Source: an uncultured delta proteobacterium
Lineage (GTDB): Bacteria > Desulfobacterota > Desulfovibrionia > Desulfovibrionales > Desulfovibrionaceae
Direction of reading: 5' to 3'
Length of the DNA stretch: 42,500 nt
NCBI GenBank assembly: GCA_903835685.1
Contig: CAILNX010000002.1
Location: forward strand, 1 to 42,500
In this document: piece after piece, positions 19,620 to 27,354 of the stretch
Position numbering within the stretch: the stretch's first letter is position 1
Layout of the letters: each line of letters starts with the position of its first letter
Notes under the pieces: model-generated
Databases searched by the model: none
Seen by the model: the letters and a program-made list of their open reading frames with translations, nothing else
What the model was told of the DNA's origin: nothing
Translations under genes and position numbers: made by a program

Positions 19620-20861
19620 ATGACCGGCGCAGACCCGGCCGCTCCCCCCGTCCCCTTACGCGAGGGCTTCACCACAGGCACAGCCGCTGCGGCCGCCGCC
19701 CGGGCCGCCGTGCGCCTGCTGCTGGCCCTGGCCCGGGACCCCGAAGCCGTGCTGCCCTCCCCCCTGCCCCTTGAGGACACTCCCCTGCCCGGGGGCGGCC
19801 GCCTCCTGGTCCCCCTGGCCCGCCTGGAGATCGAGCCCGGCCCGCGCGCCCAAACCATCCGGGTCAGGGCCGTGGTGGTCAAGGACGGGGGCGACGACCC
19901 GGACGCCACCCACGGGGCCGAGATTCACGTTTTGGCCGAGGTCATGCCCGGCCCCAGCGGCCTACCCGCCTCGTCCGGCCCGCCCGGCAACCTGGAAATC
20001 CTCGGGGGTCTCGGCGTGGGTCGGGTGACCCTGCCCGGCCTGCCCGTGCCGCCCGGGCATCCGGCCATCAACCCCGCGCCCATGGCCCAGATCCGGGCCG
20101 CCGTGGCCGAGATCATTGCCGAGAAAGTGGCCGAGGCCGCCGCCCGCTCGGGGCCTGCCTCCGAGTCAGCCCCTGCCCCGGGCCTACGCCTGACCATCGA
20201 GGTCCCGGATGGCCTGGCCATCTCCCGCAAGACCATGAACGAGCGCCTGGGCATCCTGGGCGGCATCTCCATCCTGGGCACGGCCGGGATCGTCAAGCCC
20301 TTCAGCCACGACGCCTGGCTGGCCTCGGTCACCCAGGCCCTGGCCATCGCCCGGGCCTCGGGCCTGACCCAGGCCGTGCTGACCACCGGACGCCGCTCCG
20401 AACGTTTCTTCTCCGCCGCCTTCCCGGACACCCCGGCCCTGGGCCTGATCCAGGCCGCCGACTTCTTTTCCGCCTCCATGCAGGCCGCCGCCCGCCTGGG
20501 CTTCACCCGGGTGGTCTGGAGCCTTTTTTTCGGCAAGCTGGTCAAGCAGGCCCAGGGTTTTGCCTCCACCCACGCGGCCTCGGCCCGCATCGACTTCTCC
20601 CGCCTGGCCGTGGACTGCCTGGCCGCCGGACTCCCGCCCCAGGTGGCCGAGGCCGCCGCCACAGCCAACACGGCCATGGAGGTCCAGACCCTGGCCGCGC
20701 CCTGGCCCCAGGCCCAGGCCCTGTACCGCCGCTTGGCCCGGACGGCCATGGCCCAGGCCCGGGCCTTTGCCCAGGAAGCGGCCGACGCCCCCCTGCCCGG
20801 TGGCCTGGGGGTGGCCCTCTTCGACTTTGACGGCGCGCTTCTCCTCTTCGAGGAGGAGTGA
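19620..20861 (+). CDS. cbiD: Cobalt-precorrin-5B C1-methyltransferase CbiD
   Basis: S-adenosylmethionine-dependent methylation of C-1 in the anaerobic (cobalt-early) corrin ring pathway to cobalamin. The 413-residue protein has the family signature LREGFTTGTAAAAAARAA at residues 13-30. Further family features are the strand ending NLEILGGLGVGRVTLPGLP, the central SRKTMNERLGILGGISILGTAGIVKPFS, LTTGRRSE, and the helix with FGKLVKQAQG. The ATG at 19620 is the in-frame start nearest the conserved N-terminus; only a weak AAGG precedes it. It follows the antitoxin gene by 49 bases in the same direction. No other cobalamin gene or recognisable cobalamin riboswitch lies beside it, so it is either an isolated pathway gene or co-transcribed with the toxin-antitoxin operon. 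Confidence 0.93.
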   Translation: MTGADPAAPPVPLREGFTTGTAAAAAARAAVRLLLALARDPEAVLPSPLPLEDTPLPGGGRLLVPLARLEIEPGPRAQTIRVRAVVVKDGGDDPDATHGAEIHVLAEVMPGPSGLPASSGPPGNLEILGGLGVGRVTLPGLPVPPGHPAINPAPMAQIRAAVAEIIAEKVAEAAARSGPASESAPAPGLRLTIEVPDGLAISRKTMNERLGILGGISILGTAGIVKPFSHDAWLASVTQALAIARASGLTQAVLTTGRRSERFFSAAFPDTPALGLIQAADFFSASMQAAARLGFTRVVWSLFFGKLVKQAQGFASTHAASARIDFSRLAVDCLAAGLPPQVAEAAATANTAMEVQTLAAPWPQAQALYRRLARTAMAQARAFAQEAADAPLPGGLGVALFDFDGALLLFEEE

Positions 20862-21174
20862 CCCGGGCCGCCCTGGCCCCCGTGGCCGTCCCCCTCGCTT
20901 GGCGCCCGGACCCCTGTCCCCAGAGGTGCAACCAGGCCAAACTTGTTATAATCTGTTTATTGATTCTCCTCGTTGTATAGACATAACCCACCAAAACTGT
21001 CATAGAGCAATTGGTTTTCCCTCTACCATCCCGGGAAGCGGTTCGGGCCAGGACCGGGAACATGGGCCGCGGGTCTGAAGGAGGGGCTTTTGGCGGAAAT
21101 CGTGATGGGAAAAAATCAGGTTGACCGTGCGTTCGAGCGATCCCTGCCCGAAATTTCGCCCAGCGAGGCTGTCC
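20862..21174. other. Intergenic region upstream of the Cache-PAS kinase gene
   Basis: This 313-base stretch has an AT-rich core around 20940-20990. It contains a perfect TATAAT at 20947-20952, but I find no good -35 box at the proper distance, so the promoter call is weak. No hairpin with a T-run follows cbiD. I see no convincing gene. Confidence 0.4.
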
Positions 21175-24153
21175 ATGTCCTTTTTTCATGATTTCATCTC
21201 CAGGCGGTCCATCCGCGCCCTGACCGTCCTGTTCATCGCCTGCATGACCCTGCCGGCCATGCTCGCGGTCCTGCTCCTAGGCGCGCACCTGCTTCAGGAG
21301 AGGAAGGCCGAGGTCGGGCGCCAGAGCATGGAACTGGCCAGCATCTCGGCCATGAAGCACGCGGACGTCCTCCGGGAGGCCCAGGCCCTTTTGGGGACCC
21401 TGGCCAGGCTGCCCGGATTTCAAAGTCTGGACCCGGCCAGCCTGGGCGCCTTTTTCAAGGCGATCCTGGAGGACCATCCCCAGTTCTCCTACCTGTCCCT
21501 GGTCCGCCCGGATGGGTATCTCCAGGCCTCTTCCGCCAGCAACGACCACGCCCTCAATTTCAGCGACCGCTATCATTTCCGGGCCGCCTTGGAGCGCCGG
21601 GGGTTCGCGGTGGGCCGCACGGTGGTCAGCCGGGTCTCGGGCGAGCTGGTGCTCCCCTTTGCCGCACCCTTGCTGGCCCCGAGCGGGGAACTGGCCGGGG
21701 TGTTCCTGCTCGGGCTGAAATTGGATGAATTCGAGAAATTTTTCACTGGCTTGAACGTCCCGGCCGGGACCCGGTTCCTGCTGACCAACATGGGGGGGGC
21801 CCGGCTCTTCCGCTTTCCCCAGAGGGATCTCTCGCCCGTGGGTGAAAGCCTTGCGCCCCTGGCCTGGGCGGCCATCTCCGCCAGCGACGTGTCGGCCACC
21901 ACCCTCCAGAGCCAGGACCAGACCGGCCAGCCCGTGACCTACAGCTTCCTCCGGCTCGGGGACGGAAAGGACCCCAGCGCCCAGTTGGGCATCGTGGTCG
22001 GAATCCCCACCCCCAGCTTTTTCGACCAGACCCTGCCGGTCATCGGCCGCACCCTCCTGATCCTGGCGGCCATCTCCGGGGCGGCCCTGGGTATCGGGCT
22101 TTTTCTGGGCGGGCGGTTCTTCGCCACGGCCCTGATCACCCTGGAGCGCAAGGTCTCCAGGATCACCCGGGACCAGGAACTCGTTCCGGTCCAGGTGGAG
22201 TGGGGCTGCAAGGAGATGGTGGCCCTGGGCCGATCCTTCAACCACATGGTCGAGGCGCTGGGCCGGGACAGGGCGGCCCTGGCCAGTACGGCGGCCCGGC
22301 TCGAGGACCTGATCCAGCGCATGCCCGTGGGCGTGTTCATCCTGCACACCCGGCCGGACGGGACCCGGCACTTCGAATACATGAGCGAGACCTTCTGCCG
22401 CATCCACGGTCTGGACTCGGCCGAACTCACCCGGGACGTGGCCACGGTCTTTGCCACGGTCCACCCCGAGGACGCCGAGAGCCTGGACCGCACCGGTCGC
22501 GAGGCGGACGCCACCCTGACTCCCTTCCGCTGGGAGGGCCGTTTCGTGGTGCACGGGGAGACCCGCTGGGTACGCATCCTGGCCCACCCCACGGCTCTTC
22601 CCGAGGGGGGCAGCCTGTGGAACGGGGTGGTCAACAACATCACCGAGAGCCGCCAGGCCCAGGAGGCCCAGCACGAGGCCGAGCATCGCCTGCGGGAACT
22701 GGTGGAGCAGGCCCCCATCGGGGTGTTCCAGTCCACGCCCGAGGGCCGGTATCTGGCGGCCAACACCCGGTTGGCCGAAATATACGGGTACGAAAGCGTG
22801 CAGGAGCTTCTGGACAGCACCCGGGACATCGGGGCCGAGCTGTACGCGGACCCGGCCATCCGCCAAGCGGTCATCCGGGCCGTGGAGCAGGGACCGGTGC
22901 GCCGGATGGAGGTCAAGCGCCGCCGCAAGGACGGCTCGACCATCTGGGTGGCCCTGTCCATGCGGGCGGTTCGGGACCAGGCCGGGACCGTCCTGCGCTA
23001 CGAGGGGTTCACCTCGGACATCACCTCGCGCAAGAAGGCCGAGACGGCCCTGCTGGAAAGCGAGCAGCGCTACCGGGCCTTTTTCGAGAGCGTGGAGGCC
23101 ATAAAACTCATCATCGACCCGGCTGACGGGGCCATCGTGGACGCCAACCCGGCGGCCCTGGCCTTCTACGGATATGACCTCGACCGGTTGCGGGGCATGT
23201 CCATCACGAATTTGAACACCCTGCCCCAGGAACAGACCCTGGCCGAGATGCACAAAGCCGAGGACATGGAAAAGGGGTATTTCCAGTTCCAACACCGGCT
23301 GGCCAGCGGGGAGGTCCGGGACGTGGAGTCCTACACCTCCGTCCTGCGCTACAACGGCCGTAGGCTGCTCATGTCCTCCATCCAGGACGTCACGGAGTTC
23401 AAGCGGTTGCAGCGCATCCGGGAGGACGTGGAGCGCATCGTCCGCCACGACTTGAAATCCCCCTTGAACGCGCTCATCAACATCCCCTTCCTGCTCCTGG
23501 ACGCGGAGAACCTGTTGCCCAACCAGCGGCAGATGCTGGGCATGATGGCCGCGGCCGGGCGCAAGATGCTCTGCCAGATCAACAGCTCCCTGGAGATGCA
23601 CAAGATCGAGGCCGGGACCTACCACTACCAGCCCGTGCCCTGCGCCCCGGCCCGGGTGGTCCAGGAGAACGTGGACATGCTCTGCCTGGGCATGGGCCGC
23701 GATCCCGGTCTGGTACGCATCGAAAACCGCCTGCCCGGGGACCAGGAGAATTTCGTGGTCTGGGCCGACCATCTGCTCCTGGACATCGCGGTCATGAACC
23801 TTTTGCGCAACGCCATGGAGGCCAGCGAGCCCCACGAGGCCGTGTGCGTGGACCTGGCCCTGGCCGGCGCGAACCTGGCCCTGGCCTTTTCCAACCCCCG
23901 GCCGGTGCCGGCCGAGATACGGGACTGCTTCTTCGACAAGTACGTCACGGCCGGAAAGATCGGGGGCACGGGTCTGGGGACCTACAGCGCGGCCATCATG
24001 ACCCGGGCCATGGGCGGTTCGATCCGGATGGAGACCTCGGAGCAGGGCGGGACCACGGTGATCATCCACCTCCCGGCCCAGTCCGAGCCCCCGGACCAGA
24101 CCGCCTTCGGCCCCGGGCAGAGGGCCAAAGAATCCCAGTCCCCGGTCCAGTGA
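21175..24153 (+). CDS. Membrane Cache-HAMP-triple PAS sensor histidine kinase
   Basis: A 992-residue two-component sensor. The ATG at 21175 is chosen over an upstream TTG because it follows GAGG and starts just before the first membrane helix (about 13-38). A periplasmic double-Cache-like domain follows (about 40-288; RYHFRAALERRGFAVGRTVV, PLLAPSGELAGVFLLGL), then a second helix (about 289-318), a HAMP region and three PAS domains (about 390-510, 515-650, 655-750). The kinase core has the H-box RIVRHDLKSPLNAL with His758, the N-box NLLRNAMEAS and the G-box GGTGLGTYSAAIM. The usual D/F boxes are weak, as in other short-ATPase kinases. The Cache domain suggests sensing of a small periplasmic ligand. 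No response regulator is adjacent, so the partner is unknown. Confidence 0.92.
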   Translation: MSFFHDFISRRSIRALTVLFIACMTLPAMLAVLLLGAHLLQERKAEVGRQSMELASISAMKHADVLREAQALLGTLARLPGFQSLDPASLGAFFKAILEDHPQFSYLSLVRPDGYLQASSASNDHALNFSDRYHFRAALERRGFAVGRTVVSRVSGELVLPFAAPLLAPSGELAGVFLLGLKLDEFEKFFTGLNVPAGTRFLLTNMGGARLFRFPQRDLSPVGESLAPLAWAAISASDVSATTLQSQDQTGQPVTYSFLRLGDGKDPSAQLGIVVGIPTPSFFDQTLPVIGRTLLILAAISGAALGIGLFLGGRFFATALITLERKVSRITRDQELVPVQVEWGCKEMVALGRSFNHMVEALGRDRAALASTAARLEDLIQRMPVGVFILHTRPDGTRHFEYMSETFCRIHGLDSAELTRDVATVFATVHPEDAESLDRTGREADATLTPFRWEGRFVVHGETRWVRILAHPTALPEGGSLWNGVVNNITESRQAQEAQHEAEHRLRELVEQAPIGVFQSTPEGRYLAANTRLAEIYGYESVQELLDSTRDIGAELYADPAIRQAVIRAVEQGPVRRMEVKRRRKDGSTIWVALSMRAVRDQAGTVLRYEGFTSDITSRKKAETALLESEQRYRAFFESVEAIKLIIDPADGAIVDANPAALAFYGYDLDRLRGMSITNLNTLPQEQTLAEMHKAEDMEKGYFQFQHRLASGEVRDVESYTSVLRYNGRRLLMSSIQDVTEFKRLQRIREDVERIVRHDLKSPLNALINIPFLLLDAENLLPNQRQMLGMMAAAGRKMLCQINSSLEMHKIEAGTYHYQPVPCAPARVVQENVDMLCLGMGRDPGLVRIENRLPGDQENFVVWADHLLLDIAVMNLLRNAMEASEPHEAVCVDLALAGANLALAFSNPRPVPAEIRDCFFDKYVTAGKIGGTGLGTYSAAIMTRAMGGSIRMETSEQGGTTVIIHLPAQSEPPDQTAFGPGQRAKESQSPVQ

Positions 24154-24236
24154 GGATCAGGGGCAGGGACCACAGGGGCCCAAAAGGCTCTCTGTTGGGA
24201 ATCGAGGTCAGACCGCGTGGCGATCCTCAAATGACC

Positions 24237-24476
24237 TTAGGCGCTGTCATCCACGATAAGGCCTGACCCGCGCAGGTTGATGCTCTCGGCGGCCGTGATC
24301 TTCTTGGCCATGGCGATGTTTTTTATCAGGATGTCCGTCAGGGGGTTGGGGTACCCGGTGATGTTGGCCCGCCTCCGGCTCCGCTCGGACGCAAGCTCCA
24401 CGTCTCCCTCGCGGAAATGCTCCCGGGAGTTTTCCATGTACACCGTGGCCGTGGCAGGCTTTCCAATGGGGTTCAT
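24237..24476 (-). CDS. Small protein of unknown function (79 aa), second of an orphan pair
   Basis: A GGCGGAG ribosome site lies 4 bases before the ATG at 24476. The protein is soluble, without signal peptide or membrane segment. It begins MNPIGKPATATVYMENSREH, has a charged middle (ELASERSRRR), and ends with an amphipathic segment (NPLTDILIKNIAMAKKITAAESINLRGSG). I do not recognise the family. It follows the other small minus-strand gene by 31 bases and is probably co-transcribed with it from the sigma-28-like promoter at 24758-24785. If so, it belongs to late motility or chemotaxis genes, but no function can be given from sequence. It converges with the upstream kinase gene. Confidence 0.7.
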   Translation of the reverse strand: MNPIGKPATATVYMENSREHFREGDVELASERSRRRANITGYPNPLTDILIKNIAMAKKITAAESINLRGSGLIVDDSA

Positions 24477-24507
24477 TTTCGCTCCGCCCTGATGAAGTCA
24501 GCCGTCC

Positions 24508-24717
24508 CTAGACAGCCTTGTCGACTTTCTGGCCGACGCCACGAGCGGCCAGGGCTTCCTGCTTTCCCGGCTGGGCCGAGGGCTGGGCCAGTGTCTGGGC
24601 TGCGTGGGGTTTGTGGTCTTCGTTCAGATGCTGCAAGGTCTGGCCCATCAGCCCGCCTTGGAAATCCTGCGGGGCTGGGCTTGGACGCGCCGGGGGGATT
24701 GAAAGGGTCGTGGTCAT
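24508..24717 (-). CDS. Small protein of unknown function (69 aa), first of an orphan pair
   Basis: A strong GGAAGGAG ribosome site lies 5 bases before the ATG at 24717. The sequence is Pro-, Gln- and Ala-rich (MTTTLSIPPARPSPAP..., QTLAQPSAQPGKQEAL) and likely disordered; the central QGGLMGQTLQHLNEDHK could form one helix. No signal peptide, membrane segment or known domain is seen. It is the first gene behind a candidate FliA promoter, with the 79-aa gene 31 bases downstream. A FlgM-like regulator was considered, but no FlgM sequence pattern is present. Confidence 0.7.
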   Translation of the reverse strand: MTTTLSIPPARPSPAPQDFQGGLMGQTLQHLNEDHKPHAAQTLAQPSAQPGKQEALAARGVGQKVDKAV

Positions 24718-24757
24718 ACTGTTCTCCTTCCTTGGAGTGCGTACACTTCCGATTTCC

Positions 24758-24785
24758 TTTTCGGCCGGTTGACCGGCAAACTTTA
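24758..24785 (-). promoter_or_regulatory. Candidate sigma-28 (FliA) promoter
   Basis: On the minus strand TAAAGTTT (24785-24778) is followed after 12 bases by GCCGAAAA (24765-24758). The established FliA consensus is TAAAGTTT-N11-GCCGATAA, so the -35 is perfect, the -10 differs at one base and the spacer is one base long. The start of transcription would be about 30 bases before the ATG at 24717. Confidence 0.6.
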
Positions 24786-24918
24786 GGGAGGAGGGCGGTT
24801 TTGACTTGTCCCCGGAATACTTTTATGTCCTGGGGACGCACGAGGGAAGCCTGTTGGTGCGGATGGCCTGGACAGCGCGAGCGCTGGACGCCCCGGGGAC
24901 GCCCCATTTCTCCCAAAG

Positions 24919-24950
24919 AAAAAGGGGCCAGGCTTTTTCAGCCTAACCCC
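24919..24950 (-). terminator. Terminator of the tRNA-Lys transcript
   Basis: On the minus strand GGGGTTAGGCT and AGCCTGGCCCC form an 11-bp stem with two G-T wobble pairs around a GAAAA loop, followed by TTTTTC. It lies 9 bases after the tRNA 3' end. Confidence 0.85.
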
Positions 24951-24959
24951 GTGAATTTC

Positions 24960-25035
24960 TGGTGGGTCATGGAAGACTCGAACTTCCAACCAACGGATTA
25001 AGAGTCCGCTGCTCTACCAATTGAGCTAATGACCC
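24960..25035 (-). tRNA. tRNA-Lys (anticodon CTT)
   Basis: Seventy-six bases fold as a cloverleaf on the minus strand. The acceptor stem is GGGTCAT / ATGACCC with discriminator A and an encoded CCA. The D-loop contains AGCTCAATTGGTAGAGC. The anticodon loop CTCTTAA gives anticodon CTT, which reads AAG. The T-arm contains GTTCGAGTC. It is flanked by its own promoter and terminator. No integrase or repeat of the tRNA 3' end was seen that would suggest an integrated element here. Confidence 0.97.
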
Positions 25036-25057
25036 GCGATGCGTCGAGAAATGGGTG

Positions 25058-25084
25058 TTTATAGAGCGGACCCTGAATTGTCAA
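25058..25084 (-). promoter_or_regulatory. Promoter of tRNA-Lys
   Basis: On the minus strand a perfect TTGACA (25084-25079) is followed by TATAAA (25063-25058) with a 15-base spacer. That is short of the usual 16-18, but both boxes are near-consensus and lie just upstream of the tRNA. Confidence 0.65.
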
Positions 25085-25118
25085 GAAAAAATGACCCGGT
25101 TTTTTCCCCCTGGAGAAA

Positions 25119-27209
25119 ATGGTGAAACTGTTTTTTGAATATATTGGAATCATTCTCTTTTTAATTTCGGCCGGGGTCTCCCCGGCTTCTGCCCAGGTTC
25201 AGTCGCCGGGCCAATCACCGGGTCAGTCACCGGTTCAGGCCCCGGCCAAAATCGAGGTCCAGGTCCTGCCCCAGGCCCAGGGACCCTCCAAAATCCAGGT
25301 CCAGGTCATCCCTCAAGCTCAATCCCAGAGCCAACCGAAAGCCCAGGCCCCGGCCCAGACCTCGGCCCCCGCTCCCGCTCCGGCCCGGCCCCAGCACTTC
25401 ACCTCGGCCTGGAAGCTGTACCGCCTGACCCCGGCGGACATGGCCGAGGCCGGGCAGTCCGCGCCCTATCTGGCCGTGTTCCTGCTCTCCCCGGACCTGG
25501 GCTGGCACGCCTACGCCAATGTGCCTGGGGAAACCGGACGGCCCACCCAGCTCACGGTTCGGATCATGCCCGGGGACCGGACCCTGCCGGTCCTCTACCC
25601 CCCGGGGGAGCGGACCCGGGACCAGGCCCTGCCGGACAAGACCGTGAACGTGTACCAGGGCCAGGTCTCCCTGTTCATTCCCCTGGCCCTGCCCGAGGAC
25701 GGGAAGTTCACCTTGAACTCCAAGCTGCGCATGCTCTTGTGCGGGGAAGGCCGCTGCCTGCCCATGGACTCCGACTCCATGTTCCTGGGCGCGGGCCTGG
25801 ATGTGAACCGCCTGCCCTCGCCCGGGAGCGAGTCCTGGTGGCCGGGCTATCTGGCCCTGGCCCGGGGCGGGACGGCCCAGGCTCAGGCCCCGCAGCCCCC
25901 AAGCGCCCTGTCCCAGGCCATGGCCGAGATTCTGGACCAGGAGGCCGCCGCGCCCGAGGAATTCAAGGCCCCGGCCACCTGGGACTTCCATCCCCGGGTC
26001 CTGCGGCCTGGGCTGGAGGTGTCCGCCCTGATCCCGGCCGTGCTCATGGGCCTTTTGGCCGGGTTCCTGCTCAATTTCATGCCCTGCGTGCTGCCCGTGG
26101 TCTGCCTCAAGCTCTCGGCCATCATGATCGCGCCCAGCCGGGAGGACTGCCCCGGCTGCCCGCCCACCGAGGTCCTGTTCCGGGAGCACAACCTTTTTTT
26201 CGCCCTGGGCGTGCTCGTCTATTTCCTGCTCTTAAGCGTGGTCCTGGGCTACACCGGCCTGGCCTGGGGCCAGATGTTCCAGACCCCCGGCCTGGTGCTC
26301 GGGCTGGTGGTCCTGGTCTTTGCCTTGAGCTTGAGCCTGTTTGGCCTGTACACCCTGCCCATGGTGGACTTAAAGCGCGCCCGGGACACCCATCAGAGCC
26401 CGCGCTCCCAGGCCTTTTTCACCGGATTTCTGGCCACGCTCCTGGCCACCCCATGCAGCGGGCCGTTTCTGGGCGGGGTGCTCTCCTGGGCCCTGGTCCA
26501 GCCGCCCTACATCATCAGCTCGGTGTTCATGAGCATCGGCCTGGGCATGGCCTCGCCCTACATCCTCATGACCTATGTCCCGGGCATGGTGCGCTATTTC
26601 CCCAAGCCCGGGGCCTGGACCCTGTACATGGAGAAGGCCGTGGCCTTCTTTCTCATGGGCACCTGCATCTATCTTCTGAACATCCTGCCCCGGGACCTGG
26701 TTGTTCCGGCTCTCATCGTGCTCTGGCTGACCGGGCTCACGGCCTGGGCCTGGGGGACTTCGGCCGGGTTCGGCAGCCGCCTGAACATGCTGGCCACCCG
26801 GGCCGCAGCCGGTGCCGTGCTGGCTTTCGGCCTGTACCTGGCCCTGCTTCCGGCCCCGCCCCGGGCCGATTGGGAAGCCTTTGAGCCCGCCCGGTTCGAG
26901 GCCATGCTGGGGAAAAAACGCATGCTGGTGGATTTCACGGCCGAATGGTGCCCGACCTGCAAGCTCCTGGAACAGACCGTGCTCACCCGGGACAATCTGG
27001 CCCGGTGGAAGGCCCGCTACGACCTGACCTTCGTGCGCGCGGACCTGACCGAGAACGACCCGGCCGCCCTGGCCCTGCTCAAGATTCTGGGCAGCCGGAG
27101 CATCCCGGTGGCGGCCATCTTCGAGCCGGGCGAGCGGGCCAAGGAACCCCTGGTCATCCGCGACCTGTTCACCACCGGACAGTTGGAGGAGGCCTTGGGT
27201 GGAAAATAG
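25119..27209 (+). CDS. dsbD: DsbD-like thiol:disulfide interchange protein
   Basis: Carries reducing power from cytoplasmic thioredoxin across the inner membrane to periplasmic thiol proteins, for example for cytochrome c maturation. It has 696 residues, with a GGAG site before the ATG at 25119. In order: a signal peptide (about 1-25); a long Pro/Gln-rich linker (about 26-90, containing QVQVIPQAQ-type repeats); a DsbD-alpha-like domain with Cys208 and Cys213 (LLCGEGRC); a membrane domain (about 300-585) with the paired reactive cysteines in NFMPCVLPVVC and LLATPCSGPF; and a C-terminal thioredoxin-like domain with CPTC at about 611-615. All three redox-active cysteine pairs expected for DsbD are present. 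The proline-rich linker between signal and first domain is unusual. The gene is alone, with a terminator downstream. Confidence 0.92.
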   Translation: MVKLFFEYIGIILFLISAGVSPASAQVQSPGQSPGQSPVQAPAKIEVQVLPQAQGPSKIQVQVIPQAQSQSQPKAQAPAQTSAPAPAPARPQHFTSAWKLYRLTPADMAEAGQSAPYLAVFLLSPDLGWHAYANVPGETGRPTQLTVRIMPGDRTLPVLYPPGERTRDQALPDKTVNVYQGQVSLFIPLALPEDGKFTLNSKLRMLLCGEGRCLPMDSDSMFLGAGLDVNRLPSPGSESWWPGYLALARGGTAQAQAPQPPSALSQAMAEILDQEAAAPEEFKAPATWDFHPRVLRPGLEVSALIPAVLMGLLAGFLLNFMPCVLPVVCLKLSAIMIAPSREDCPGCPPTEVLFREHNLFFALGVLVYFLLLSVVLGYTGLAWGQMFQTPGLVLGLVVLVFALSLSLFGLYTLPMVDLKRARDTHQSPRSQAFFTGFLATLLATPCSGPFLGGVLSWALVQPPYIISSVFMSIGLGMASPYILMTYVPGMVRYFPKPGAWTLYMEKAVAFFLMGTCIYLLNILPRDLVVPALIVLWLTGLTAWAWGTSAGFGSRLNMLATRAAAGAVLAFGLYLALLPAPPRADWEAFEPARFEAMLGKKRMLVDFTAEWCPTCKLLEQTVLTRDNLARWKARYDLTFVRADLTENDPAALALLKILGSRSIPVAAIFEPGERAKEPLVIRDLFTTGQLEEALGGK

Positions 27210-27278
27210 GGACTTCCTGAAATCCGCCCCAAAAGGTCACTTGCCCAAATCCTTCAAGTGACATAAAGGCATCTTGTT

Positions 27279-27307
27279 ACGGGGCGCGGGCAGCCCGTCT
27301 TTTTTTT
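27279..27307 (+). terminator. Terminator after the dsbD-like gene
   Basis: ACGGG (27279-27283) pairs with CCCGT (27294-27298) around a GC-rich loop, followed by C and eight T residues. The stem is short but the T-run is strong. It also lies in the leader of the next gene. Confidence 0.65.
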
Positions 27308-27354
27308 GCCGCCGCCCAACCCCGGCCTTGACGACACGCGCACAGGAGAATCTG

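Noticed and set aside
21277-24069. A 930-codon minus-strand frame over the Cache-PAS kinase
   Set aside because: The plus strand has all kinase motifs; the antisense frame is a composition artefact.
24508-24717. The 69-aa protein as FlgM (anti-sigma-28)
   Set aside because: No FlgM-like C-terminal helices or conserved residues; only the promoter suggests a motility link.
24960-25035. tRNA-Lys as an integration site of a mobile element
   Set aside because: No integrase gene and no second copy of the tRNA 3' end were seen in the window.
27237-27261. Hairpin TCACTTG / CAAGTGA after the dsbD-like gene as a terminator
   Set aside because: No T-run follows; the hairpin at 27279-27307 with eight T residues is the better call.
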